Shown here: piece by piece, positions 48,020 through 56,360 of the stretch | Layout of the letters: every line of letters begins with the position of its first letter | Position numbering within the stretch: position 1 is the stretch's first letter | Origin: Massilia sp. H6 | Lineage (GTDB): Bacteria > Pseudomonadota > Gammaproteobacteria > Burkholderiales > Burkholderiaceae_D | Direction of reading: 5' to 3' | NCBI RefSeq assembly: GCF_024802625.1 | Contig: NZ_CP103371.1 | Coordinates: 1-64,000 of the forward strand | Length of the DNA stretch: 64,000 bases | The notes under the pieces: model-generated | Database searches by the model: none | Told to the model about the DNA's origin: nothing | What the model saw: the letters and a program-made list of their open reading frames with translations, nothing else | Position numbers and translations under genes: made by a program

Positions 48020-48070
48020 CCCGGATGAAACCAGCGCAGGGGAGCCGCGCCGGTTCGCCGATCGAAACGA

Positions 48071-49855
48071 TTACCAGGTCATTTTCAGCGTGTACTTGCC
48101 GTTGACCGAACCGGTGCCACCGCTGTAGTACACCACACGCACGTAACGGGCAAAGGTGCTGGTGCCAGTGTTGGTGGTGCTGTAGCTGTCCACGGCGCCC
48201 GCGCCGTTCTCGCTCTTGCCCAGCAGCGTGCCGGCACTGTTGTACACGTACAGATCGTAGTCGATCGTCGCCGAGCCCGGCGTCAGGACCGAGTTCAGGG
48301 TCTTGCCAGCAGGCAGGTCAACACGGAAATAATCGGTGTCGGTCGTGCTGCTCAGGTCGCCAGTCATGGTGGTGCCGCTGACAGCAACCAGGTCGGCGGT
48401 GCCGGTGGTGTTGTTCGACTCGGTTTCAGCCACGGTCGGGCCTGGCGGCGGCGTGGTGCCCAAGGCTGCATCCACAGCCGCGGTAGCGTCCACGATACCG
48501 GTGCCGCAACCCGAACAGGTTCCAGGGAAGGCGCGGGCAGTCGACTTGAGCATGCTCTCGACGTCATCCACGGTCAGGGTTGGCTTGGCAGCAAACATCA
48601 GCGCGGCGACACCAGCCACGTGCGGGGTTGCCATCGAGGTGCCCTGGTAGCCTGCGTAGTTATCCGAACCTGGCGCGCTGGTACCCGTGTTGAGGGTCGA
48701 AAGCACGCTGAAGCTGCCGTCGCCGCCTGGGGCTGCGACGTCGACCAGGGTGCCGTAGTTCGAGTACGACGCCCGTGCGCCGGTCTTGCCGGTGGCCGCC
48801 ACGGCGATGACGCCGGAGCAGTTCGCCGGGTTGGCGTTGCTGACGTTCATGTTGTCGTTACCAGCTGCCACCACCACGACCGAGCCGCGCGAACGGGCGC
48901 CATTGATGGCGGTCTGGGTGGTGGTATCGCAGGCACCGCTACCGCCCAGCGACAGGTTCAGCACCTTGGCCTTGTTGGCATTGGCCGGCACGCCCGAGAC
49001 GGTGCCACCCGACGACCAGGTGATTGCATCGGCGATGTCCGACGTGTAGCCGCCGCACTTGCCCAGCACGCGCACCGGGACGAGCTTGGCGTTGTAAGCA
49101 ACACCGGCGACGCCCAGGCTGTTGTTGGTCTTGGCGGCTACGGTGCCGGCCACGTGGGTGCCGTGCCAGCTCGAATTCGATGCAGGCGAACCCACGCCGC
49201 ATTCGCCTGCCGCGACCCAGTCGCCGGGATCGGTCGGATCGCTGTCGCGGCCGTTGCCGTCGTTGCCGATGGCTGCGGTGCTGATGAAGTCATAGCCGGC
49301 CAGCTGCTGGCCGCTCAGGTCGGCATGCGGACGCGAGCCGGTGTCGATCACCGCGACCACCACGCCGGTGCCGGTGGACTTGTCCCAGGCGGTCGGCAGG
49401 CGCAGGCCGCCGGTAGCATCGGTGTAATGCCACTGCTGCGAATACATCGGGTCATTCGCCGTGGCCATGTGCGTCATGATGCGGTCCGGCTCGGCGTATT
49501 CGATGGCAGGATCGCGCGCCATCATTTCGGCAGCCAGTGCCTGCACTTCTTTCAGGCCCTTGCGGCCATTGAGCTTGAACACGCGGGCGCCGGTGGAGAT
49601 TGCATGGCTTTCGCTGACCAGCATGCCGAACTGCTGTCCGGCGCGGTCGAGCTTGGCCTTGCGGTCGGCACCCAGCGCAGCCTTGCGTGCTTGGCCCTTG
49701 TTGTCAGGAACGGCGTCCTTGTACTTCACGATGATACGGTCAGTCTCGAGGATGAACTTCTGCTCGGCCGCACCAGCCATGGAGGCGGCGAAGGCGAGCG
49801 AAACTGCGGCACAGATCTTCAACATTGCAGGATGAATCGAATGCGATTGCTTCAT
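48071..49855 (-). CDS. Secreted subtilisin-like serine peptidase (S8) with pre-peptidase C-terminal domain
   Basis: The 594-residue exported protease has a signal peptide (about residues 8-30, ending AASMAGAA) and an inhibitor I9-type propeptide (RIIVKYKD to VFKLNG). The S8 domain has catalytic Asp171 (VVAVIDTGS), His231 (HGTHVAGTVAA) and Ser407 (GTSMATPHVAG). A Pro/Gly linker near residue 500 leads to a C-terminal PPC domain (about 505-594) for secretion or substrate binding. ATG 49855 has AGGAAGAAAC upstream; the open frame upstream of it is not coding. A terminator follows the stop. Confidence 0.93.
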   Translation of the reverse strand: MKQSHSIHPAMLKICAAVSLAFAASMAGAAEQKFILETDRIIVKYKDAVPDNKGQARKAALGADRKAKLDRAGQQFGMLVSESHAISTGARVFKLNGRKGLKEVQALAAEMMARDPAIEYAEPDRIMTHMATANDPMYSQQWHYTDATGGLRLPTAWDKSTGTGVVVAVIDTGSRPHADLSGQQLAGYDFISTAAIGNDGNGRDSDPTDPGDWVAAGECGVGSPASNSSWHGTHVAGTVAAKTNNSLGVAGVAYNAKLVPVRVLGKCGGYTSDIADAITWSSGGTVSGVPANANKAKVLNLSLGGSGACDTTTQTAINGARSRGSVVVVAAGNDNMNVSNANPANCSGVIAVAATGKTGARASYSNYGTLVDVAAPGGDGSFSVLSTLNTGTSAPGSDNYAGYQGTSMATPHVAGVAALMFAAKPTLTVDDVESMLKSTARAFPGTCSGCGTGIVDATAAVDAALGTTPPPGPTVAETESNNTTGTADLVAVSGTTMTGDLSSTTDTDYFRVDLPAGKTLNSVLTPGSATIDYDLYVYNSAGTLLGKSENGAGAVDSYSTTNTGTSTFARYVRVVYYSGGTGSVNGKYTLKMTW

Positions 49856-50140
49856 GTTTCTTCCTTTTTTTGTATAGTTTTCCGTCAAGCGAAATGAACC
49901 TCGCCCGTGTCGTTGGTATAACCGGCGTCTTGCAAATAACCGGTGCCGTCTGAACGCGGCGAAAACCAGCGTATCGCGAAAGGAAGAGGTCGTGCGTGAC
50001 AATTCGATACAATTTCAGCGGATAAACAACACTCCGGCAAAATAATGCTGATGAAAAATTCTTTCTTCGGCAAAAGATCCGAAATGGCAAATAAAATATG
50101 GCACTAATTCGTTGACAATTTTGAAAATATGTTTCCCATA
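49856..50140. other. Upstream region of subtilase gene
   Basis: The gap between the subtilase start and the receptor terminator contains no convincing gene. It is AT-rich toward 50080-50140 and probably holds the subtilase promoter. Confidence 0.4.
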
Positions 50141-50141
50141 G

Positions 50142-50173
50142 AAAAAGGGCCGCGCATTTGCGCGGCCCTTTTT
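50142..50173. terminator. Bidirectional terminator after TonB-dependent receptor
   Basis: A perfect nine-pair GC stem (GGGCCGCGC/GCGCGGCCC, four-base loop) is flanked by five A and five T residues, so it works on the minus strand for the receptor gene and possibly in both directions. Confidence 0.85.
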
Positions 50174-50215
50174 CATCATGATTTCCAGGGCGCGCAACGC
50201 GCCCACGGTGGAAAT

Positions 50216-52435
50216 TTAGAAATTACCCTTAAACTGCATTCCCCACTGGCGTGGCTCGTTGGTAAAGCCGGTCAGGTTGTTGAAGTCGATCCCGCCGGTG
50301 ACGCGGCGCTGGTCGAGCACGTTGCGGCCGAAGGCCGCCACTTCATACTTGCCACCGCCAAAGATATAGCCCAGACGCACGCCGCCTTCGGTCAGGGGTG
50401 CACCGGTGAACTCGGTCGATTCGTACAAGAAGAAATTGATCTTGCTGCGATACGACCAGTCGGTGAAGAAGTACAGTTCGCCGTCGCGGAATGGCACGCC
50501 ATAGCGCGCGGTGGCGTTGACGGACCAGCGCGGCGCTTGCGGCAGTGCATTGCCATCGATGACGACTCGGCCGGCTGCGTTGAGCGGATCGAGCACGGTG
50601 CACTGCGCGCACTTGTTGACCGACAGGCTGCCGTCGCGGATCTGGGTGTAGTTGTAGCTCGCGCCTGCACTTACGCGCAGGGCGGTGCTCAGCGCCGCTT
50701 CAAAGTCGAACTCGGCGCCCTTGCCCTTGGTCTTGTCGGCATTGATCAGGCGGTTGACGTTCGAATTGCCGCCGACCACGGTCAGCTGCTGGTCCTTGAC
50801 GGTGAAGTCATAGATCGAGAACGAGGTGCGCGCACGGCGCTCGAACAGGTCGGCCTTGACGCCCAGTTCCACCGAGGTGATGGTTTCCGAATCGGCGACC
50901 GTGATCGGCACCGCTGCCGACGCGGCCGCGATACTCGGCGCGCGGAAGCCGGTAGCGACGCGGCCATACACGTTGACGTCGTTGTTGAGCTTGTAGGTCG
51001 CCGACAGGTCCCAGTTGGTCTTGTCCTGGGCGGTGTTGACCGAACGCGGGCCGATCTGCACGACATTGGTCGCTTCGATGGTGCGGAACTGTTTCTCGTC
51101 CTTGGTATAACGCACGCCGCCACGAACGGTCCAGTTCGGGTTGATGGCGTAGTTCAGCGAGGCAAACACGGCCCAGGCTTCGTTGGTCTGGTTGCTGACC
51201 AGGCGCGAGGTGCGGGCGCCGGCATCGTTGAAGTTGTCGCTGCCGCCGGTCGCGTCTTCGTCGAAGAAGTAGACGCCGGTCTGCCAGTTGAGCGGGCCGG
51301 TGTTCTTCGACTCGATGCGGAATTCCTGGCTGAACTGATCGAGGTTGCTGATATAGCCGCCGGTCTGGACCTGGAACGGAATGAAGCCCGGGCCGGTTGG
51401 GGTACCGCCGTCGATGTCGCCGCGGCTGAAGTAGTCGCTGACGTGCTCGTAACCGGTGATCGAGAAGACGCGGAAGTCTTCCAGGTCCCAGCTCAGTCGC
51501 ATGCTGGCGCCGTTGCTGTTAAGGCGCTGGAAGTTCTCGGCATTGGTGACGATCTTGTCGAGCTCATAGCCCGGCGCGACCTTGTTGCTGCCCTTTTGCA
51601 TCAGGTTCGCACGGAACAGGCGTGCGCTGCCCTTGGTGTGGCGCTGGTGGACATTGAACAGCGCATTGAAGCTGCTGTCCGGGCTGAACAGCACCTGGAT
51701 GCGCTCGGCGTGTTCATTGTAGCCGTCGAGCTGGCCGCGCTTCTGGGTCATTGCCACGTCGCCGAAATGGTCGATGTGGTCATCACGGTGCTGGCCAGTG
51801 GCCGACACGCGCATGGCCCACTTCTCGCCCAGCGGCACATTGACGGCGCCGTCGGCGTTCATCGTGTAGTGGGTCGCGGCCGACAGGTTGTAGTAACCCT
51901 CGACCTTGCCCAGCTTCGGACGCTCGGATTCGAACTTGACCACGCCGGCCGGGGTGTTGCGGCCGAACAGCGTGCCCTGCGGGCCGCGCAGCACTTCGAC
52001 ACTGGCCAGGTCGAAGATCGGGAAACCCTTCAGGATCGGATTTTCCTGCACGACGTCGTCATAGACCAGCGAGACCGGCTGCGAGGCGAAGGTATTGAAA
52101 TCGGTATTGCCGTAGCCGCGGATATAAAAGCGCGGGAAGGTACGGCCGTTCGAGGATTCGACGTTCAGACTCGGCACCTTGCCGGCCAGCAGGCGGATAT
52201 CTTCGCCGCCGGAGACCAGCACGTCGAGCTTTTCGCCCTTGAGCGCAGTGACGGACACCGGAACTTCGCGGATGTTTTCAGTGCGGCGCTGCGCGGTTAC
52301 TGTGACGGTTTGCAGTTCTGGCGCCTGGGACGACGGCGTAGTCTGGGCCTGGACCGGCATCGCGGCGGCGGCCAGCGCGAGCGCGGCGCCGTGGGCGCCG
52401 AGTACGCGCTGGTGCATCTTGGACATCTTAATCAT
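50216..52435 (-). CDS. TonB-dependent outer-membrane receptor
   Basis: The 739-residue protein has a signal peptide (ending AMPVQAQ near residue 30), a TonB-box-like ELQTVTVTAQRR, a plug domain with VLVSGGEDIRLLAGKVPSLNV and VEVLRGPQGTLFGRNTPAGVV, and a C-terminal 22-strand barrel ending WGMQFKGNF with terminal Phe. TonB-dependent receptors import siderophores, sugars or other large ligands. RGPQGTLFGRN and IRGYG follow the pattern of receptors for non-iron substrates as well as siderophores, so the ligand is not assigned. A protease gene follows 360 bases downstream on the same strand, but they are separated by a terminator. Confidence 0.93.
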   Translation of the reverse strand: MIKMSKMHQRVLGAHGAALALAAAAMPVQAQTTPSSQAPELQTVTVTAQRRTENIREVPVSVTALKGEKLDVLVSGGEDIRLLAGKVPSLNVESSNGRTFPRFYIRGYGNTDFNTFASQPVSLVYDDVVQENPILKGFPIFDLASVEVLRGPQGTLFGRNTPAGVVKFESERPKLGKVEGYYNLSAATHYTMNADGAVNVPLGEKWAMRVSATGQHRDDHIDHFGDVAMTQKRGQLDGYNEHAERIQVLFSPDSSFNALFNVHQRHTKGSARLFRANLMQKGSNKVAPGYELDKIVTNAENFQRLNSNGASMRLSWDLEDFRVFSITGYEHVSDYFSRGDIDGGTPTGPGFIPFQVQTGGYISNLDQFSQEFRIESKNTGPLNWQTGVYFFDEDATGGSDNFNDAGARTSRLVSNQTNEAWAVFASLNYAINPNWTVRGGVRYTKDEKQFRTIEATNVVQIGPRSVNTAQDKTNWDLSATYKLNNDVNVYGRVATGFRAPSIAAASAAVPITVADSETITSVELGVKADLFERRARTSFSIYDFTVKDQQLTVVGGNSNVNRLINADKTKGKGAEFDFEAALSTALRVSAGASYNYTQIRDGSLSVNKCAQCTVLDPLNAAGRVVIDGNALPQAPRWSVNATARYGVPFRDGELYFFTDWSYRSKINFFLYESTEFTGAPLTEGGVRLGYIFGGGKYEVAAFGRNVLDQRRVTGGIDFNNLTGFTNEPRQWGMQFKGNF

Positions 52436-52632
52436 GGAGTTTTTTCCTAACGATTGATAAAAGAACCGATGTCCCCGTTCTTTTTCGACGCCGCTTTCGG
52501 CAGCGCGAGCGGATATGTCCCGCCCCCGGCAATCGCACCTTGGTGGTGTCTTGAGCTTGCCGACTTGTAAAGGCGGTATTGTCAGTGATCGAAAGGCGCC
52601 CTAGCAAGCGAATTGCTGAGCTTTAGCGCTTC

Positions 52633-53904
52633 TTACAACACTTGCGCCTCAATCACGATGGCGCGCAGGTCGTTGACGTTGGTGCGGCTCGGGCCGGTCA
52701 CCACCAGTTGGCCGAGCGCACTGAAAAAGCCGTAGCCGTCGTTGTCGAGCAGGCGCACCCGTGCTTCCAGGCCCATCGCGCGGGCGCGCGCCAGCGTACC
52801 GGGCGCCAGCCAGGCGCCGGCATTGTCCTCGGTGCCGTCGATGCCGTCGGTATCCACAGCCAGGGCATGCACGCCAGGCAAGCCGTCGAGGGCCACCGCC
52901 AGCGCCAGCAGGAACTCGGCATTGCGCCCTCCCCGCCCACGCCCGCGCACGGTCACGGTGGTTTCGCCGCCCGACAGGATCACGCAGGGGGCGCGCATGG
53001 GTTGTCCATGGGAGACCACCTGGCGCGCGATACTGGCGTGGACCAGCGCGACCTCGCGCGCCTCGCCTTCCATGCTCGAAGACAGGATCAATGGCGTGTA
53101 GCCGGCCGCGCGCGCAGTGTCGGCCGCCGCATCGAGTGCCTGCTGGGCAGTGACGATGACCCGGGTGGCGTTGCGCGCCAGCCGCGGGTCGTCCGGGCGC
53201 GGCGCAGCCAGCGACGGATCGGCCAGCACCCCACGCACCGCGCCGGAAGCAGCAATGCCGTACTTGTCGAGGATTGCGAGCGCATCCAGGCCAGTACTGC
53301 CATCGGGCACAGTCGGTCCCGACGCCACCACGGCCGGGTCGTCGCCCGGCACGTCGGACACGACCAGTGTCACCACGCGCGCCGGATAGCAAGCCAGCGC
53401 CAGCCTCCCACCCTTGATGCCGGAGAGGTGGCGCCGCACGCAGTTCATCTCGCCGATCGGTGCCCCGCTGCGTAGCAATTCACGGTTCAGGGCGCGCTTG
53501 TCGTCGACGCCGATGCCCGGCGCCGGCAGCGACAGCAGCGCCGAGCCGCCGCCAGATACCAGGAACAGCACCAGGTCGTCCGGCCCGAGGCTACTGGCCA
53601 GCGCCAGCATGCGGCGCGCCGCTTCTTCGCCGGCCGCGTCCGGCACCGGGTGGCCCGCTTCGATCACCTCGATCTGGCGGGTCGGCGCACCATGGCCGTA
53701 GCGCGTGACCACCAGGCCGCTCAACTCGCCCTGCCAGGCATGCTCGACCGCCTCGGCCATGCGCGCTGCCGCCTTGCCCGCACCCAGCACCAGCGTGCGC
53801 CCGGCAGGCGGTGGCGGCAGATGCTGCGCGACCAGGTGATAGGGGTCGGCCGCCACCATTGCAGCGTCGAACAGGTGCTCCAGCAGCGGGTGCGCAGAGA
53901 TCAT
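52633..53904 (-). CDS. Glycerate 2-kinase (MOFRL family, TtuD/GarK-like)
   Basis: The 423-residue cytosolic enzyme belongs to the family that phosphorylates D-glycerate to 2-phosphoglycerate. It has LVLGAGKAAARMAEAVE near residue 39, LFLVSGGGSALLSLP near 110, and the C-terminal MOFRL segment ILSGGETTVTVRGRGRGGRNAEF and AVDTDGIDGTEDNAGA, which carry phosphate-binding residues. Some members are annotated as hydroxypyruvate reductase, though kinase activity is the established one. ATG 53904 has AGAGG upstream; an in-frame start at 53970 would add an unlikely extension. Confidence 0.87.
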   Translation of the reverse strand: MISAHPLLEHLFDAAMVAADPYHLVAQHLPPPPAGRTLVLGAGKAAARMAEAVEHAWQGELSGLVVTRYGHGAPTRQIEVIEAGHPVPDAAGEEAARRMLALASSLGPDDLVLFLVSGGGSALLSLPAPGIGVDDKRALNRELLRSGAPIGEMNCVRRHLSGIKGGRLALACYPARVVTLVVSDVPGDDPAVVASGPTVPDGSTGLDALAILDKYGIAASGAVRGVLADPSLAAPRPDDPRLARNATRVIVTAQQALDAAADTARAAGYTPLILSSSMEGEAREVALVHASIARQVVSHGQPMRAPCVILSGGETTVTVRGRGRGGRNAEFLLALAVALDGLPGVHALAVDTDGIDGTEDNAGAWLAPGTLARARAMGLEARVRLLDNDGYGFFSALGQLVVTGPSRTNVNDLRAIVIEAQVL

Positions 53905-54007
53905 CGGGCAGCCTCTTGACAGGGTAAGCCACGATCTTTGCACAAAAGCCAGAAGTCCGCGTAAAAACACCAGGCGGCCCCCGCTTTAATTATTTTTCGA
54001 AAAACCC

Positions 54008-54037
54008 TTGCATACCCCGAATTGCAGCCTCTATAAT
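54008..54037 (+). promoter_or_regulatory. Promoter of tRNA-Val/tRNA-Asp
   Basis: TTGCAT (54008-54013) and a perfect TATAAT (54032-54037) are separated by 18 bases. A GC-rich discriminator follows. It lies about 55 bases before tRNA-Val. Confidence 0.75.
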
Positions 54038-54091
54038 TCGGGCCTCTTCGGACGCAATGACAAGCGTCAGACAGAAACCTCTGGAGAATAC

Positions 54092-54167
54092 GGGCGCTTA
54101 GCTCAGTTGGTAGAGCGCATCCCTTACACGGATTAGGTCGGGAGTTCGAGCCTCTCAGCGCCCACCA
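54092..54167 (+). tRNA. tRNA-Val (anticodon TAC)
   Basis: A complete cloverleaf of 76 bases with acceptor GGGCGCT/AGCGCCC, D-arm GCTC...GAGC, anticodon loop CTTACAC and T-arm GGGAG...CTCTC, with CCA encoded. Anticodon TAC reads GUA and other valine codons. Confidence 0.97.
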
Positions 54168-54204
54168 AAATTCAGAGGCGATCGAAGTAACGATCAGATT
54201 AAAC

Positions 54205-54281
54205 GGAGCGGTAGTTCAGTTGGTTAGAATACCGGCCTGTCACGCCGGGGGTCGCGGGTTCGAGTCCCGTCCGCTCCGCCA
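54205..54281 (+). tRNA. tRNA-Asp (anticodon GTC)
   Basis: A complete cloverleaf of 77 bases with acceptor GGAGCGG/CCGCTCC, anticodon stem CCGGC/GCCGG with loop CTGTCAC and T-arm GCGGG...CCCGT, CCA encoded. Its 3' 21 bases are repeated three more times downstream. Confidence 0.97.
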
Positions 54282-54790
54282 GCTACAAAGCAAAAGGATC
54301 CTTCGGGGTCCTTTTGCTTTTTATAGGTACAAAAAGGGTTCCCCCTGCGGGGAACCCGGCTTGGGATTCGAAGGGATTGCCTTGCAAGGCAATCCGCGGC
54401 CCGCGGCACGTGGGCGAGTCCCGTCCGCTCCGCCAGCTACAAAGCAAAAGGATCCTTCGGGGTCCTTTTGCTTTTATAGGTACAAAAAGGGTTCCCCCTG
54501 CGGCGAACCCGGCTTGGGATTCGAAGGGATTGCCTTGCAAGGCAATCCGCGGCCCACGGCCCGCGGCACGTGGGCGAGTCCCGTCCGCTGCGCCAGCTAC
54601 AAAGCAAAAGGATCCTTCGGGGTCCTTTTGCTTTTATAGGTACAAAAAGGGTTCCCCCTGCGGGAATCCGGCTTGGGACTCGAAGGGATTGCCTTGCAAG
54701 GCAATCCGCGGCCCGCGGCACGTGGGCGAGTCCCGTCCGCTCCGCCAGCTACAAAGCAAAAGGATCCTTCGGGGTCCTTTTGCTTTTGAC
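54261..54790. repeat. Tandem array of tRNA-Asp 3' tail plus terminator and hairpins
   Basis: The last 21 bases of tRNA-Asp occur at 54261-54281, 54415-54435, 54575-54595 (one mismatch) and 54727-54747, giving spacings of 154, 160 and 152 bases. Each copy is followed by the same hairpin AGCAAAAGGATCC-TTCG-GGGTCCTTTTGCT with a T run (first at 54289-54322), except that the last lacks the longer downstream part. The full unit also has inverted repeats at GGTTCCCCCTGCGGGGAACC and GGATTGCCTTGCAAGGCAATCC, then GCGGCCCGCGGC. The units differ by a few substitutions and a six- or eight-base indel. Confidence 0.9.
54289..54322 (+). terminator. Intrinsic terminator of the tRNA operon (first of four copies)
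   Basis: A 13-pair stem with one G-T pair and a TTCG tetraloop, followed by TTTTT, lies seven bases after the tRNA-Asp CCA. Identical copies start near 54443, 54603 and 54755. Confidence 0.9.
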
Positions 54791-54872
54791 GACGAGCATC
54801 GCCGTGCCGTCGCCAGGCCGTAAGTGCGGCCCAAGCATGAGATTGTTCAGCGTCAAGTTGATCGTCGTTTCA

Positions 54873-54902
54873 GGTACGTACCATTGATTTTTGGAACGTA
54901 CC
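54873..54902. promoter_or_regulatory. Palindromic site upstream of vgrG remnant
   Basis: GGTACGTACC (54873-54882) is a perfect ten-base palindrome and a half copy ACGTACC follows at 54896-54902. It lies about 45 bases before the vgrG start and could be a regulator site or an old recombination point. The rest of 54791-54945 shows no gene. Confidence 0.3.
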
Positions 54903-54945
54903 AGAAACCGATATCACAGGCGCATGCTACGCTCAGGGAGCTCGA

Positions 54946-56205
54946 ATGAATCTCAAGGATCTGCTCCACGGGGCGTCTGGCTTGACCGAGGCGAATCGCC
55001 CCATTCGCTTACGGCTTTACCAAGAGAAGGGCGTGCTCGACGACGCCCTGCTGGTCAAGCGAGTCACGGGTAGCGAAACCCTGTGCGGCGGGCTGGAATA
55101 TCGTCTTCTGTGTGTATCGGGGCGCGCAGACCTCCCCTTGAAGCAGCTCATCGCTTTACCCGTTGAGCTGCAGTTTGTTACGGACCGCGGCAACATGCGC
55201 GTGGTGCACGGCATCGTCGCGCAAGCTGCTGCCGGCCAGAGCGATGGTGGCTTGGCGACCTTTGAGCTGGTGCTGCGCGATGCATTGGCGCTGATGGAGC
55301 AGCGTACCAATACCCGGGTCTTGCGCAACATGAACGAACTGGACATCACTCGGGTCTTCGTGGACGAGTGGCGCCGGAACAATCCGGTACTGGCCAGGTC
55401 ATTCGACATGGACTGGTCGCAGGTGAAAGGCAGCTTCCCGGCCCGCGAATTCACCATGCAGCATAACGAGTCCGATGCCGACTTTCTACGCCGCTTGTGG
55501 AGGCGGCGCGGCATCACGTGGTTCGTGCGGCCAGGGCTCGCCAGCCAATCACAGGGAAAGGACATGCCGGGACACACTTTGGTGCTGTTCAACGACGGAT
55601 TCACGCTGGCGCAAAACGCCGCCGGCGTGGTGCGCTACCACCGGGACGACGGCACCGAACAAACCGATACCATCTTTGCGTGGAGCCCGGTACGCAAGCT
55701 CGTCCCGGGTAACCTCAACCGTCTTAGCTGGGACTACCGGCAGGGCCGGCCGATGACCGTCAACAGGCCGGCATGTATCGACCAGGGCGCTGCCGGCAAC
55801 CGTTTCGCGCTCGGCCTCGATGACTACCTGATCGACGGGCCGCATGCTGGGGAGGACGGCGACGATTACCGCGCGCTTGGCGAACTGCGCATGAAGCGTC
55901 ATGAGTACGAATCCAAGTGCTTTTATGGCGAAGGAAGTGTGCGCGCGCTTCGTGTCGGAGAATGGATCGCCTTGAGCGGCCATCTGGATATCGACACCCA
56001 CTTGCCGCAGGACCGGGAATTTGTCATCACGCGCCTGGAGGTCGATGCAGAGAACAACCTGCCGAAGACACTCGACGATCGGATACAGCGCCTGTTTGCG
56101 CTCAACCGATGGGATGACGCCCATGTCGACAGCGCTCTGCGCCAGGCCAGCCAGGGCAATATCGCGATCGGCGCGAAAACACGTTTCGATATGCTCAGCA
56201 GCTGA
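54946..56205 (+). pseudogene. Truncated vgrG, T6SS spike protein lacking the needle domain
   Basis: The 419-residue frame covers the gp27-like base of VgrG: an N-terminal barrel (RPIRLRLYQEKGVLDD near residue 19), ALALMEQRTNTRVLRNM near 124, EFTMQHNESDADFLRRLWRRRGITWFV near 167-193 in two parts, and HEYESKCFYGEGSVRALRVGEWI near 322-344. Full VgrGs have 650 or more residues and continue with a gp5-type OB fold and a beta-helix needle. This one ends at TRFDMLSS just before that part. The following DNA reads, in another frame, as an effector tail (next feature), so a deletion seems to have joined the two. ATG 54946 has GGGAG upstream. A functional spike is unlikely. Confidence 0.8.
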
Positions 56206-56349
56206 CCATCAACTCCAAAGCGGCATGTTCAAGGGAGTTTTCCGCAAAACAGGTATGAACATCAGTCCAGTTATAAAGACCCTCTGGCCATCGCTTCAAC
56301 CCTGTACAGCATCGTGCGCATTGCCCAGCAGGCAAGTTGGAAATGCTGA
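56201..56349 (+). pseudogene. Effector C-terminal tail, ghost copy 1 (frameshifted)
   Basis: Read from 56201 in the frame that overlaps the vgrG stop, the codons spell ADHQLQSGMFKGVFRKTG. One base is missing near 56252; after shifting frame the reading continues YEHQSSYKDPLAIAST and ends SWKC at TGA 56347-56349. The same tail occurs in frame at 57842-58057. I interpret it as the extreme C-terminus of a lipase-type T6SS effector. The stop lies 11 bases before the first Tli4-type start, the spacing of an effector-immunity pair. Confidence 0.7.
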
Positions 56350-56360
56350 AAGGATTACCC

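Noticed and set aside
50129-52450. 773-codon open frame antisense to the TonB-dependent receptor
   Set aside because: Same type of GC-driven shadow; it covers the receptor gene exactly.
54261-54790. CRISPR-like array
   Set aside because: The repeated unit is about 155 bases, the repeats are not separated by unique spacers, and the units are near-identical throughout.
54220-54823. Open frames across the tRNA-tail repeats
   Set aside because: They simply translate the repeat and terminators and have no start signal or domain.
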